Shown here: in pieces, positions 12,538-24,789 of the stretch
Numbering within the stretch: the first letter of the stretch is position 1
How the letters are laid out: each line of letters begins with the position of its first letter
NCBI RefSeq assembly: GCF_000237925.1
Contig: NC_031495.1
Coordinates: forward strand, 3,116,407-3,180,406
DNA: 64,000 bases
DNA from: Schistosoma mansoni
Taxonomy: Eukaryota; Platyhelminthes; Trematoda; Strigeidida; Schistosomatidae
Direction of reading: 5' to 3'
Made by a program: the position numbers and the translations under genes
The notes under the pieces: model-generated
Database searches by the model: none
What the model was told of the DNA's origin: nothing
Seen by the model: the letters and a program-made list of their open reading frames with translations, nothing else

Positions 12538-12754
12538 GTCAGCTCAACTGGCACTTTCTGACCATGAAACTGCTGTCTTATGTTTACCAGACCAGAAGCT
12601 ATTTCTTGCACTGTATATTAATGGTTATAGTATGCAACAAAGTAAGAAGCGACCTAAATGGTCGTTATTCGTCAACAGTATAGATAAACGTCAGCCTGCA
12701 GTCGAAATATTTCTAAGTGAATTAGTGAAAAAAATTGCTATGAATTTGTACTGA
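12538..12754 (+). CDS. Candidate 3'-terminal exon of an unrecognised gene
   Basis: A pyrimidine-rich acceptor (CTGTTTCTTTGCAG) ends at 12537. The frame then runs 71 codons to TGA 12752-12754, with no in-frame methionine near its start, so it would need an upstream exon ending in phase 2. The product looks like ordinary globular protein: hydrophobic LCLPDQKLFLALYINGY, a basic SKKRPKW run, and an amphipathic end IFLSELVKKIAMNLY. AATAAA follows at 12808-12813. I do not recognise the family and could not find its partner exons. Confidence 0.35.
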
Positions 12755-12807
12755 TTAAACAGTTAGGAAATATCGACTGAAGCTGAGTACTATATAATGA
12801 TCTCTTA

Positions 12808-12813
12808 AATAAA
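12808..12813 (+). terminator. Poly(A) signal
   Basis: AATAAA 54 bases after the TGA of the candidate exon at 12538-12754. Confidence 0.35.
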
Positions 12814-13289
12814 GTTTGCGACGTGGACATGGGCTAACATCAATATACAACTACGCAACAGAAATAAGAAATTTATAGCAATGACCATATTATGAGGAAC
12901 ATATCCAGAATAAAGTCCGGCTCACCCCGCTGAGTAGTAGAAATATTGAAACCCTCTTTCATGAACTTAAGTGAGCAGCTTGGTAGAGATCGGGCAAATG
13001 TCCACTCTTTCTTGATAACGGATTGACAGAAACGGACGGATAAAAAGGAATTACAGATCTAGAAAAAGTATTTGACATTTGGTCTGCGACTGTATAATCC
13101 CCAGGATTGTTCACTAAGTTTATTAAAAGACAGAGTGAGTGGTCACAATATGTGGTGTAAGCAGTTCAAACCAGTTGACGCTAAACATATTGTGGTATGA
13201 CAGTGAAGGAGAACATCGTCAAAAAGCCAACGGCGACTCAAATAATTCTAATTCTAATAATTCATTGATTGCCGCAACTTCATTCTATT

Positions 13290-14680
13290 GACGACTCTCA
13301 ACCTAAATGATTTTAATGTTAGTAGTTCATTGACTGTTCGCTGCCTCTGTGCTACGGTTTGGCGTCAATCGGTTCCTTAACTATGTACATATCGTTGAAC
13401 ATGTAGACCACCTTCTGTGCATTCTATGTACTGAAGTTACATATACTGTGTCTGTTTACAATATTGCCTAAATGTGTACTATCGAATGAATACATCTCAA
13501 ATATATGCAGTAAACATACATGTAAAGCATACTTGCCATGGCAACACGTTCAATACTGGTATGTGCATCACATCTCTAAACGCTTTCGGATTTTAACAAA
13601 GTTTCCAAATGTAATCGAAAGATACAACTGTTCATGAGAAGACGGATAATGTGACTATTTGCTTCATATTGTGTAAAGATGAATCAAAGTCCCTACCTTC
13701 ACAAAACTTATATCGAAGTGAACCGCTTACGTGTCCGTTTGCATTGGTTTCTCCAGTGCTTCAGTCTCGCAAATCCTTGTAGTGTTTGTCGAGTCAAGGA
13801 CGGACTAAGATCACCACTACTATTCGATTACGCGCCCAAAAACGACTTGGTTCCTTTGATAACTCGTAAATCAGAAGGCTTTAATTAATCCAGATCAAGT
13901 ATATTTACTGACAATCCCGTGGTATCGATAGAATACCGAGACGTGCCAACGGGTACAGGCAAAATGGGCAGAGCGTAAGAAAGTTCGAACCGAACAAGGC
14001 GGATAGCGGAACAAGAAGTGAGTCTGATACAGTTAAACAAATACAGTAAAACATTCACTGGTACAATTGGTTACAATAATAATAATTGTTTCTGTTATTC
14101 CAACCGTGTTCTTATCGAGACCAGCCGGTCACTACATCCTTACAATAGCTCCTTTCTGTTCCCGAAGGTTGATCAAAATTTCTACTTGTTTGGGTGTGTA
14201 ATAAGTATAGAAATAAAAATCCATAATATCCAAAACGGTTACAATATCCGAGTCCATTTCATCTAGTATATAACCGAAGACATTGTAGTTATGTATTCCT
14301 CCAATTCAGTTGCTTTCAGTTGCCCTCCATTGATATGTAATAATGTCGGTTTTCGTTGTGTCAAATGTTTCTTTCCAGGGACCATATATATGTAGTAAAT
14401 TGATACGTGATAGCAGACAAACAACATATTCCACTCAAGTTCAAAATCATTCATCAAGATTGACCTTTAGTAATCTCTACTAGAATGGGTCAGGTCGTGA
14501 CATCAGTGATCGGTTACTAAGTAGTTGAAATTGTGAAATGATATTATTGATTTAGTGTTTCATGTGACAGACAATGATCAACAAGCAGTCAATTTGTCAT
14601 GTGTATTTGGTGAAAATCATTGTATTCTGTCGTGATAATTAGCAACTTATTTATATTCAACATTGACATTTCGTTGCAAA
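13290..14680 (+). repeat. Direct segmental repeat, part 2 (partner 27880-29060)
   Basis: 13290-13470 matches 27880-28070, and 13650-14680 matches 28350-29060, in the same orientation and at high identity in the second part. Differences between the copies include a 359-bp solo LTR here (13778-14136) and a different LTR-like insertion in the partner (28075-28351). No gene is evident in either copy. Confidence 0.75.
13778..14136. mobile_element. Solo LTR, 359 bp
   Basis: Starts TGTAGTG and ends CACTACA, the inverted ends expected of an LTR. It is flanked by the 4-bp repeat TCCT (13774-13777 and 14137-14140). The segmental copy at 28.5 kb has the uninterrupted site with TCCT once, so both limits are fixed. 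A second member of the same length is at 62060-62418. The family is not assigned. Confidence 0.85.
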
Positions 14681-15149
14681 ACAATATCCAGCTCCAAAGT
14701 TATTTCACGGGGTAAAAATTACTCATACACAGTATGTTGATTTGTCTAACTAGTGCATAGTAAATGTTCTCCCATGAATGCGTGATTTTCAATCACTGTG
14801 GAGTGCTCTATATTTTTTCTTGAACAACCTTGAACGTCCTTGAATTTGAAGTAGAAGAATTTTTCGATTTACTGTACGGTGTCACACAGTTTATTTGGTG
14901 CAACCTTGTTTTCCTGGTGTTCTGTGGACATACGAATGCCACAATTCTGTTTTCCCACCAATCACTTTTCTAATTTTCTTCCTACGTCTCTCATCGCCTA
15001 TCCTGAGAAATATTATGTTAACACCATGTGATTTTAAAAATTTGGATGCATAAGATATGTTTTCACACGGCTTTCACTACTTCTTTGAGATAATAAGGTA
15101 TTTGTCACGTGGGACGCATTTTTCACAAATATAATTCAGTATGATAACG
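14681..15149. other. Intergenic, nothing recognised
   Basis: No gene or known repeat seen. Confidence 0.4.
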
Positions 15150-15487
15150 TATGTCTCTGTTTTCTTAACCTCACTGAGGAATGTTGCAGGATGAATCTCA
15201 TCATCAACATTGAGTGATATTGCTCGGATATTTGAATCTGGAGAGGAAATATTTGTATAACTTGAGCTAGACTGTCTAATGGTTTTACTTTCACGTTAAC
15301 ATATAAAGAAGACATGGGATGCAATGTCGAAGATTATAATTCGAATTTATGCTTATTTACGTGTTACAACAATGATCTATTCGAACTTGGACAAGGAACT
15401 GATCAATGGGATCAAATAGACGGCACTAATGCTGCTACTGCCATTGCTCGTATGGATTGGATATTTCAGTGGAATTCCTTCACTTAG
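15150..15487 (+). pseudogene. Unrecognised coding remnant, cysteine-containing
   Basis: A frame open from 15266 to TAG 15485-15487 gives 73 residues that read like a secreted or extracellular domain: ARLSNGFTFTLTY, then Cys residues in MGCNVEDY and LCLFTCYNND, then GTDQWDQIDG and a Trp-rich end DWIFQWNSF. An in-frame ATG lies at 15315. Upstream, 15150-15260 carries the same CCRMN-type run as 6790-6900 but with stops. It may be a surviving exon of a decayed gene or part of an unknown element. I do not recognise the family. Confidence 0.35.
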
Positions 15488-15879
15488 TATACCAAATCCT
15501 TTACGTGTGTCTTTCATTTAGAATAGTAGTGAAACGGTCATGTGAGGGGTATCGTACAGAAGCGGTCTATTCATGCCACCCATAGTTAACAGAAACGATT
15601 ATTCTTTTTGTTCTTAGTCTGTGTTCAGGCAGAAATTCTAAACATACGTTCCATACACAATTTATTTCTCAGCAAGTATAAACATACACTTCGGCGACAT
15701 AACTTGTTGTGTAGTCGCTTCATAAAAATGAATGATGAGATTGTTAACGTAAGTATCCTATGAGCAATACGAATTTTCATAATAGACATCTAGGAATAGA
15801 TAGAGAGAAGTCAATTGCACGCAGTCACACATATCGAGCTAGAATAACCTATGTGGGCTTCACCCAGTTCCAGCCACTA
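15488..15879. other. Intergenic, nothing recognised
   Basis: No gene or known repeat seen. Confidence 0.4.
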
Positions 15880-16610
15880 CATGGTGAAAATTCATGCGGA
15901 AATTTCAATTGGCAGAGAGTGCGCGAGTGATTATCTTTCCTGAAAAGATTTCAGCATTTCTAGCTCTCAGTTTTCAGTGAAATCCAACATGTACACAAAC
16001 TTGTGGTATGAAGAGAAGATCCTATGGAGTGAGACCCAATAAATGCCAGTATAATGTTAGTTGTATTGGATGGATGTGTTATTCGTAGGCAACATTTCAT
16101 CACGGAGCCCGTTAGAGTTTCGTTAATATCATTCAAATATTCTCTACAAAAACTCAAAGTAGCAAGAATGTGATCAAACTTATGCAAAATGCTTGTTTGT
16201 GTTATGTAGTTAGTATGACCGATTGATCTGAGATAATGTGTGGGAACCGATTACGTCTGAAGTGAATTCGTGAGGTGTCAAGTAACACTTATCTGTTACT
16301 TTTCGAAATTCGTCTGACTAAACTTGACTAATCAACATATCATTCATTCGGTAAAGGAATATTTTGTGATGTACACATTGATTGTACATTGTTATTACCA
16401 TACAAGAAATGTCACCCAGTATATAATCATGACTTCATCAACAACACTGAGCTTTCTCTCACCAGATCAGTATCGATATGATTAGTGCTTCCTAATCAGT
16501 CGAATAATATAGTTTAATTCTGAATGACTTCAGATTCCGATGGTTCATCGATTGGATTGATAAAACAACTTGGTTGATCGGTCATTCATTGTTTACGGAT
16601 TTCCTAATGA
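15880..16610 (-). repeat. Cluster repeat R, copy 2 (inverted)
   Basis: 15961-16610 matches 35790-36451 in the same orientation at high identity, and 2058-2613 and 23780-24445 in the opposite orientation. 15880-15960 is an inverted match to 3040-3121. Copy 2 abuts the 5' end of the LINE at 16611, mirroring copy 1 and the LINE at 1-2040. Confidence 0.8.
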
Positions 16611-18130
16611 TGTTTGGATCTGGCATCGGCAACCTCATTCCATAGAAAAAATTATTTCTAAAAAATCGCCAACCAGAATAAACAAGTTAAACCATTTGAA
16701 CTTGCTCTTCCGAGTTGGGGAAATAATTATTACGCCTCACCATGAAAGCCGATGTTCTTATGGAGTCATCAGACCGATGCCTAATTCCAACAATCAGAGC
16801 AACAATTTTTGTAGGCGCATGGAGCGTCCGAACAACATGCGATAAAGGAACGACCGATCAAGTAGCAACGGAAATAAGGAAGTACAACTTGACCGTTCTC
16901 AGAATCAGCGAGACCCATTAAATTGAAGCTGGACAGTAAGGGCTGGATACGGCGGAGATGCTGCTGTACTCCGGTCTTCAAGTAGAAAATTCTCCACACA
17001 CTCAGAGAGTTGCTCTGATGCTGTCCGAGGAAGCACGTAATGTACATATAGAATGGCAATCTCATGGACACACAATCATGAAAACTTCATGCGAAACAGA
17101 AAGGGGAGGATCACAGTGAATGTTCTCCATTGTTATGCATTCACTCATGATGGCAACGACGACATTAAAGATCAGTTCTATGAGAGGCGGGAGTCAGTCA
17201 CTGTAAAATCCCAAAATAAGGTTTGGCTGAAGAATAGCTGTCTCTGTATCGTTGACACGCGATGTTCCCCAGTTGAAATCAAAACAAGGGGATTTAGGGA
17301 AATGACGGTTCTAAATTTCATTATATCCACAAATGTACATTATTACCTAAACAAATATTACCGCTCAGTTATTCAACCAATATGTGTCCACTCAGTAATC
17401 GATCTAATTTACAACAAATGGACAAATCGATAAGGGATATATCAAGTAAAAATCCGTTCAAAAGATAATAGTTTGTTGCTTTATAACACAAAGTGTTTCC
17501 AATTCTGGAAAAGTGCTTCAATTCACAATCAAAATGCACGTTCCCAGTCAAATCAAGCAACACAATCAAAGAGGGAACAATCAATATGGCTGCCGCCAAG
17601 ATCAATCATCAACTAAAACAACATAGATATAGTTCAGAAAGAAACACAGGAACTCAGTGAGAGAGAAAGATAAAATGCTCAAACTGTTATGAAATGAAAC
17701 ATTACAATCTCAATTGGCATCAAAAAGACTAACAATAATGTAAAACTAAAGAAACCATTAAGAATAAGTTTCAAATGTATGCAAGGAGAGATTTTCACAC
17801 ACGAAGCCGGCAAAATGGATCTTACAATTATAGTGAAATTTCCAAGAAAGGATCTCACCAACCTGATGTGAGACCTAGGCATCAAAATTGGAATAGATAA
17901 CACATTATATGAAGATATCATAAGACAACATTTACTGAGGGAGAGAGAAAGGAAAATGAGGAGTGATCTGAAAATATACGTACATTCAACAAATCGATTG
18001 TGAGGGTCACAATATTCCCATACAAACGCATACACACAGCTACATGCATCTCACCGAATCACACCAAGAAGAACCAGTCGGATCATATTTGCATCAGTAA
18101 ATAATTCACATTAAAGATAACTGACTTCAC
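16611..18130 (+). mobile_element. RTE-clade LINE 5' fragment (endonuclease), interrupted by a nested insertion
   Basis: 16785-17200 and 17827-18120 together give the same endonuclease region as the LINE at 1-2040 (VALMLSEEA, EWQSHG, then VKFPRKDL, GIDNTLYED, FAS). The order is colinear once 17202-17826 is set aside. Several stops and frame changes show it is dead, and no reverse transcriptase follows. The first part is an inverted copy of 1220-2040, which makes these two LINEs the outer ends of an inverted repeat around gene C. Confidence 0.8.
17202..17826. mobile_element. MITE-like element nested in the RTE LINE
   Basis: About 625 bp between TGTAAAATCC and GGATCTTACA, splitting the LINE endonuclease. 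A second copy at 38946-39607 has the same ends and interior words (for example AACACAAAGTGTTTC and ATATGGC-GCCGCCA) and a clean 4-bp target repeat. No transposase frame is seen, so it would be non-autonomous. The superfamily is not assigned. Confidence 0.6.
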
Positions 18131-21060
18131 CTAATACATTTGACGACGTTTTACAACAAATTGTCAGCCAAATTTTGCTCCATCTATGTGAGACATGAAA
18201 GCATTCAACAGAAATGTTAAAAGAGGTCGGTTATTGTTAGTGTGTAAATTAACTCCCAGTGTGGCATACTACTTTCGAGCTCTGTTAGTAGTCAGAGAAA
18301 CTGTTATAAAGTTGTGAATATATATGATGTACTAAATGATTTATATGATATCGTGTTTTATAAGCATATCAATCTGGTGATGAAGGCTGATCTTCTTAGC
18401 AGAGTTGTAGATACTGTAGACTGAACAACTCCTAAAGTCCAATGAGATGTTATTCAGAATTATTATGGACCGATCAATGTTTCACTTGCAAACTGATCAA
18501 ATAATCAATTGATAGCTTTTCTACCACAACTGATTAGTGGCATGCCTAACTTGTTCAACGAACAGTTCACCCACAACTTGTTTAGTTTCCATCTTGAAAG
18601 TTGAAGTACGATGTTAAAATGGATTATAGAGTTTCTTTTGACTTCATCACAATAGAGTGCTTTATGGGAAAGTTTCACAGCAGGTGTTTATACACCGATA
18701 TATTTCATGTTGCTTAAGTTTCATTTGGCAACATTTCTTAGAGAAAGAAATAGTTTGTTTTCTGTGGAAAACAATCAAGTGTGTGTATGTGTATGTATGT
18801 TTGTTTTGTAGAAGAGAGACACAAGAATCTCAATCATTCAACTTAGTATACTCGAAAAAAATGCATATAGACTTCATAGGATGCTGTAGAGATCACACCT
18901 TTGCTTTCTTCGTTAGGATGACAAGTTGAGTTCTAGAGTACACATGATTAATCCTAAATTAATGTATATAACAATCTAGATAAACTGGCAACTGTTTTGC
19001 AATGCTTATATAACTCACTGATCGCGAATAGCATGGTTAGCAAAATGTGGGATGTTATTGAATTAAAATCTAAAGGCAATATGATGTTCGCACTGTCCAA
19101 CGATTCAATTCTAGGCTTTGAGGCTACATAATACTCTTGTGCATTTAAAATTCATTGAATTAATCACTCTTGCTGATAGGGAATCTTTATTGCCATGATG
19201 CACATCATGTGAATGATTCTGTGTAAAGTGATAATGTTTTGCCTTCATTTAGTGTAAACATATACGAGTCTACATCACATTGATTTCCAAGTTGGTGGGT
19301 CTAAACAAAGAAAGCAGTTAAATAACTAGTTGTAAACTGTATGGAACTCGCAGATTATCACTTGTAAAATATCACTTGTGAAATAATGATGAAATGGTTC
19401 GTTCATTGTGAATATGATCAACCTCCCAAGCTCATTCGATCTAAACACACCTAAACAAAAACTATGAGTTGATCAGCTACCGACAGTTTGTCATCATAAT
19501 CACATGTAAATCCAACAAAATATATGGCAAATCATTTTTTAAACCAATAGTCATCAACGTTAAATTGCAAATCTCAAGAAGGATCACCCAAACCACTAGA
19601 TGGAATTGTCTGTTTGCTGAATTAACCGTGTCAAACCCGGATTTCTTACGTGCTGCCCTATAATGTTAACTGTGTACTTAAAACCCCATGAGTATTTGCA
19701 AATCCTCATAAGTGGTATAAAAACCTGCTTATACACCCTTAAGTCCGTCCAGCAGATAATTGGTCACATTGTTTCTTGCTGTTTCAGCCTTAGTTTATAT
19801 CAAGAAAAGTAACGACAATCAGTTCACACTATACAGAATATCATTAGATCTATTCGAATTTAGAATAACATCAACCAGCATATAAGTGAAGTGAATACGT
19901 AAGTCAAGTAGTAAGTAGAGACTTCAGGTGGAGATGGGTGAAACGTGTACAGGGAGTTTTGTTATTTCAATGAATATCAACGGACAAGTGTTTTTCTAGT
20001 TTTGTTCGTTTTTGTGGAGAATGTGAAGATAAAGATACTTGTGATTGAGTCCAATAGAAATGGAGACGAATCTCATCGTTTCGTGCTAATTCGTGTTGTT
20101 AATACTGTCTAGGAACATCTGTTGACAGTTTCTGAATAAATGATGATGCCTTGTGTCTTCTGTTAGCCATATGGTTCACCAACACGAGCGGGGTAGTGGT
20201 TCATTATGCTATTACCAATTTGGTTAAGCCTGTTGAGGTTTATTAGCTCGAAACTGAAACCCAATTCAACACGTTTTCTCCTACTTGTTTAGCAGTTGAA
20301 ATTATTTAGCATCGTGTAACAATGCTTGAAAGCTATGCTTGATTTCCATTCTCATCGATAATGATAGTGTTCAATAGAGGGTATTATTATCGAAGAGGTT
20401 TCCGTTGATTCACAATTTCTACTTGATTCTCTCTACATAAATGAGTGCCAGTGGTTACTGAATTGTGAGACCTAGTTGTTAGGTTTGTTTTCGCATATTT
20501 TAACAGCTTTGACAACGATGTTCACACAGTCTTAAACTGATTTGTACTGAATTCAGGTAGTTGTGTCATCGATGAATGTACTCCAACACTTCATACCACA
20601 ACAGTGGAAGAATTTAGGCAATATAAATTGAATGACGTTAAAGTGATCTTACTCGAAGCCAAAATCACATCTACAGTTTATAGAGGAAGACATATGATGA
20701 GGCACAATCTAAGAGCAGATATATTTCTATACTGAGAAGAGAATTTCTAATGTCAAGTGTTCATCGATTCTGATGTGACTGCTGAATTTGTGATTACCAT
20801 ACACGTATACATTAAATTGACAAAATAATCACATGCTAAACTGACAAATACACAATCCGACGAATCAGAACAAGTGACTTTTTATAATCTGAATCACTTG
20901 TAGTGATAAGTGATAAATGAATACGTGATATCTGGTCAGAAATAGTAGCATAAACGAATAGAATCAACCCGCTTCATCAATAATCCTTAAATCTTATTAA
21001 ACGAAACCTGTAGTCGTCACGATCTTATCACATTTAAATCATGAATTTCAACTCAGTGTT
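18131..21060. other. 5' flank of gene A, no gene seen
   Basis: No convincing coding exon. The open frame at 18657-18929 recurs in the right arm (39589-39846), but its frame ends differently there and it has no protein features, so its conservation reflects the duplication. Confidence 0.45.
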
Positions 21061-21072
21061 TTAACGTGAGTG

Positions 21073-21079
21073 ATATAAA
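21073..21079 (+). promoter_or_regulatory. TATA box of gene A
   Basis: TATAAAT in the context GTGATATAAATAG, 47 bp before the ATG at 21120. The implied 5' leader is very short. It is conserved in the right arm upstream of A'. Confidence 0.65.
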
Positions 21080-21119
21080 TAGACCTACGAAGGTCGGTTT
21101 CACAATTTGATGAAGAACA

Positions 21120-23268
21120 ATGCCAATTAGTTTAGTGTTCCTCTTTACTATAATATCTTGCTCAACAGTGTGGTCACTTGAAACACTGGTAAATACAACC
21201 GTTAATCACACAAATTCAAATGGCTCACAAACACAAACAAGACTTTTTTATAGTCGGGTACCGTCAGTGGAATGCATGAGATTATTCAGCTTCTACAATA
21301 ACAGGAATTATTGGATTGATTTGTGCGACAGTAATGCATTACTTTCACCCTTTCTAAAGAGGTATACAAGAGCAGTTTGTTCACCACCCTCCACCGGACG
21401 CTCCAACATTAAATACTGGATATTATATTCGTAAGTTTCTACAAATAACATAACTATTCTTTTTACGAAATTTGTATACTGAAAGTTTCTTGTGAGTCTC
21501 ATAGGTGGTGACAAGTGTTGTCTGAACATTATTGGTAAGATAAATTGGACACCAAATTAAGCTGAAATGTAATGTTTCGATAATAGTCGTTCGACAAATC
21601 AAGGTTGTGAGTAAATGGAATAGCCACTACTCATTTCTAAACACTTTGGAATATGACTGAGCAATGATACGAATAGATTGAATTTCAGGATGTACACCAT
21701 GACAATTTGAGTGGGTGATCTTAAGATTATTATTTCTGTGTGTGAGAGAAGAGTCTAGGTCTAGTCTCTTCTGTCAGGACCATTGATATACGATTGTGAG
21801 TAGTCACATACTAGGAGAAAACTACTGTTCACTGCCTCCCTATTCCAGTGGTTGTGTAATGAAGTTCATTCATCCATGTTGAAGATGAAATTACCCAATC
21901 CCGATAACAACCTATGGAAATCTTGATTTGAGCTGAAGTTGATGGTATCCAACAGCAATGTAAATTGAATCATTAGTTACCCTGATTTGATGAACTACAG
22001 TAGGAAGAACGTCTCAAGATTGACTTGATTTTCTAAACTAAGTCTCATAATCTACTGAGATTATTATCGAAGGCTTAATCATATGGTCACTTCACGATGC
22101 TCATATTGTATATTATCAATTCGATTATCTACTCAAAATTTCACTGACGATTAAGGGAGCTGAGTGGAAACAAAACAGCGAAGTCCCTATGTACAACATT
22201 GAACATTATGTGGTCAATGAAATTTCAATCATTTGATGCACTCAATGCGTTGTGTTTAGCATTTACGGTATCCCAGACTAAATAATGTTCATTGGCCTAT
22301 TAAATTCGAGCACAGAACTGTATGTGTGAAACGGAAGGTATATTTCAAATCGAGTACATAAATGAATTCACACAGAAAATTACTCCATGGAAGGATTTCT
22401 TTCAGCAAAGTCATGTGGAAAACTGTACGAATGTTCACATGTATTAAATTACACATATCAAAATAGTTTATGTGTTCCTAATAACATTAGATTGAGAGAA
22501 GTAGATGAACCCTGGAAGTACATGATGTTCAATATGGTACTTTTAACTGAAGACGATATTGAGGTTATCCATTCAGCATGCACGTATGCCTAACATGTGT
22601 AATCCAGTGTTGTCGTGAACATCAACACTAGGAGACTGAAGCCCTAAGATATGTAATGTTATATTTTTTCAAGCATTAGTATGATATGTTGTGATTAGAA
22701 ATCGACTATACTGGTAATTTGTGTATAAAAGGAATATCGTATTCTAAGGTGGGACGCAGAGAAAGAAGTTACGACTATCGTCGGTATGATTCATTTCGTT
22801 GGAGATTTTATTCAACATGGTTAGTTTGTGCATACTTCAGTTTAGTTAAGTTACTACAGATGTTCAATGTAAGGTAAATAATTCTAACTGTTTTGTTTTC
22901 CAACCATTTTCAACAAAATTGAAACTAGTGCTTGATCGCATTTGTATTCTTATTACTGTGTATTTGTTTACAGACGGGAGGGTTTTCGTGGTCGGCATAT
23001 ATTCGTTCGACCAGATACATGTATTACGGATATGCACCGAAATGGAATACGATCTGTTGGATCCATAATGAAGTGTTTAAGATGGTCTCAATACAATATT
23101 AACTCACATTGTAATGTACCACGACAGTCATCGTTGATATCTGATGAAATTCCGGAAAATATTGTTGAAGTGAATCAAGAGTTGAATCCGGGAATCGACA
23201 CATCCAATCAATTCGATCTAAGTACTCAACAGAATGACAGTGCAAATAACAATGTTATTATCCCATAA
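21120..23268 (+). CDS. Gene A: secreted beta/gamma-crystallin-like protein, 201 aa, two exons
   Basis: Exons 21120-21430 and 22974-23268, with a GT-AG intron of 1543 bp in phase 2 (donor GTAAGT, acceptor TTTGTTTACAG). Residues 1-19 are a signal peptide, followed by LE and three sequons (N25, N29, N34). The first Greek-key-like unit covers about residues 48-98, with Cys52, Cys69 in a DLCDSN box and Cys87. The intron falls at the start of the second unit, where YWILYSREGFRG fits the crystallin signature Y-x4-F-x-G (Y103, F108, G110), followed by PDTCITDM, SVGSI and KCLRW (Cys120, Cys138), then Cys150 and an acidic Asn/Gln-rich tail. This points to an extracellular, disulfide-stabilised protein. 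The role is unknown. The family call is from motif fit, not from a search. Confidence 0.8.
22387..22593 (+). other. Open frame inside the intron of gene A
   Basis: Sixty-eight codons (MEGFLSAKSCGKLYECSH start, DEPWKYMMF in the middle) with four cysteines. A second frame over the same stretch is also open for about 40 codons. There is no splice site I would trust. It could be an alternative exon, a mobile-element scrap, or chance. The right arm offers no comparison because of the assembly gap. Confidence 0.2.
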
Positions 23269-23382
23269 ATCCATTACTTCCAACTACTTTTGCTATCATG
23301 CAATCACAAGTTAACAATCAGATTTTAATTAACACTATCAAAACTTTTAACTATTGCGTAGATTAATGTATTAAAGTTTGTC

Positions 23383-23388
23383 AATAAA
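23383..23388 (+). terminator. Poly(A) signal of gene A
   Basis: AATAAA 115 bases after the stop codon at 23266-23268. Confidence 0.55.
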
Positions 23389-23779
23389 AGTCACATGATT
23401 TCAATGGTATGATTTGTTCCGTTATTTTAGTACAGTATTTTCTAGTTCAAATAAATTACACGGAGTGAAATGTTCTGGATTTGCGTGCACAAAATGCGTG
23501 ACAGTTTTGACGAGGGTTAGATTATGCGAGTGCTCGAAACACTCCATTTTCATCATTATTATTATTATCTTTTAAGGCAAGAATGAGTTCTTTACTTAGG
23601 ATTGAACAGAGAAGCCTTATCGGTAGAACTGCCATATTTGTTTTACCAACGCAATCAGTAAGTACGCCATATGGCTACACAGTTTGTACGCTCATAAACG
23701 TATAGTAATATTGATCGTAGTAAAATGAACAACAGAAGAGAAACAAGATGTGTCGAGAGGATTCGAAGAGTACTAAGAT

Positions 23780-24445
23780 ATTTCAGAAAATCAGTAGACA
23801 ATGAATGACTGATCAACCAAGTTGTTTTATCAATCCAATCGATGAACCATCGGAATCTGAAGTCATTCAGAATTAAACTATATTATTCGACTGATTAGGA
23901 AGCACTAATCATATCGATACTGATCTGGTGAGAGAAAGCTCAGTGTTGTTGATGAAGTCATGATTATATACTGGGTGACATTTCTTGTATGGTAATAACA
24001 GTGTACAATCAATGTGGACAACATAAAATATTCCTCTACCGAATGAATGATATGTGGATTAGTCAAGTTTAGTCAGACGAATTTCGAAAAGTAACAGATA
24101 AGTGTTACTTGACACCTCACGAATTCACTTCAGACGTAATCGGTTCCCACACATTATCTCAGATCAATCGGTCATACTAACTACATAACACAAACAAGCA
24201 TTTTGGATAAGTTTGATCACATACTTCATACTTTGAATTTGTCTAGAGAATATTTGAATGGTGTTGACGAAACTCGAACGTATTCCGTGACAAAACTTCG
24301 CCTACCAATAACACATCCATTATTCATGTCAATACAACTAACCTTACCAACCTTATTAGGTCTCACTCCATAGGATTTTCTCCCAATACCACAAGTTTGT
24401 GTACATGTTCGATCTCACTGATAAAACTGAGAGCTAATCACCGTG
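23780..24445 (+). repeat. Cluster repeat R, copy 3
   Basis: Lies upstream of gene B, in the same orientation as copy 1. It is the exact mirror of copy 4 (35790-36451) within the inverted duplication, and an inverted match to copy 2 (15961-16610). Confidence 0.85.
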
Positions 24446-24746
24446 CGTCAAGTTCACGTTCCATTTCCATTGTAGGATAATTCATGGTTCACAAATTAAA
24501 TAGGTGTTAATAGTTTGATTTGAAAATGTTGAAGTTTGAAGTCAGTGTTGAGTTGAAGATTATTACTTCACAAATTTGCGTATTCAAATCTGACTAATTA
24601 CGTAATGACAATATCCCGGACTTAGAAAATGTCATACATGTGATCCGTTGACACATCATTTCTTACAGACTAAATATTCTCCACGTCACATGTTCTATTT
24701 TAAAATGGTTGATGCAATGCGACTTCTCAACCTACTGTGATGTGGA

Positions 24747-24756
24747 TTATATAAAC
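24747..24756 (+). promoter_or_regulatory. TATA box of gene B
   Basis: TTATATAAAC, about 35-40 bp before the ATG at 24790, mirrored exactly upstream of B'. Confidence 0.65.
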
Positions 24757-24789
24757 CCATTTATGCTTCCATGATTAAACAGACAAATA

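Noticed and set aside
17679-18035. 118-codon minus-strand frame
   Set aside because: It lies antisense over the RTE endonuclease remnant and the MITE-like element.
18657-18929. 90-codon frame present in both arms (39589-39846)
   Set aside because: Kept only because the arms are copies. It ends differently in each arm and has no signal peptide, domain or splice context.
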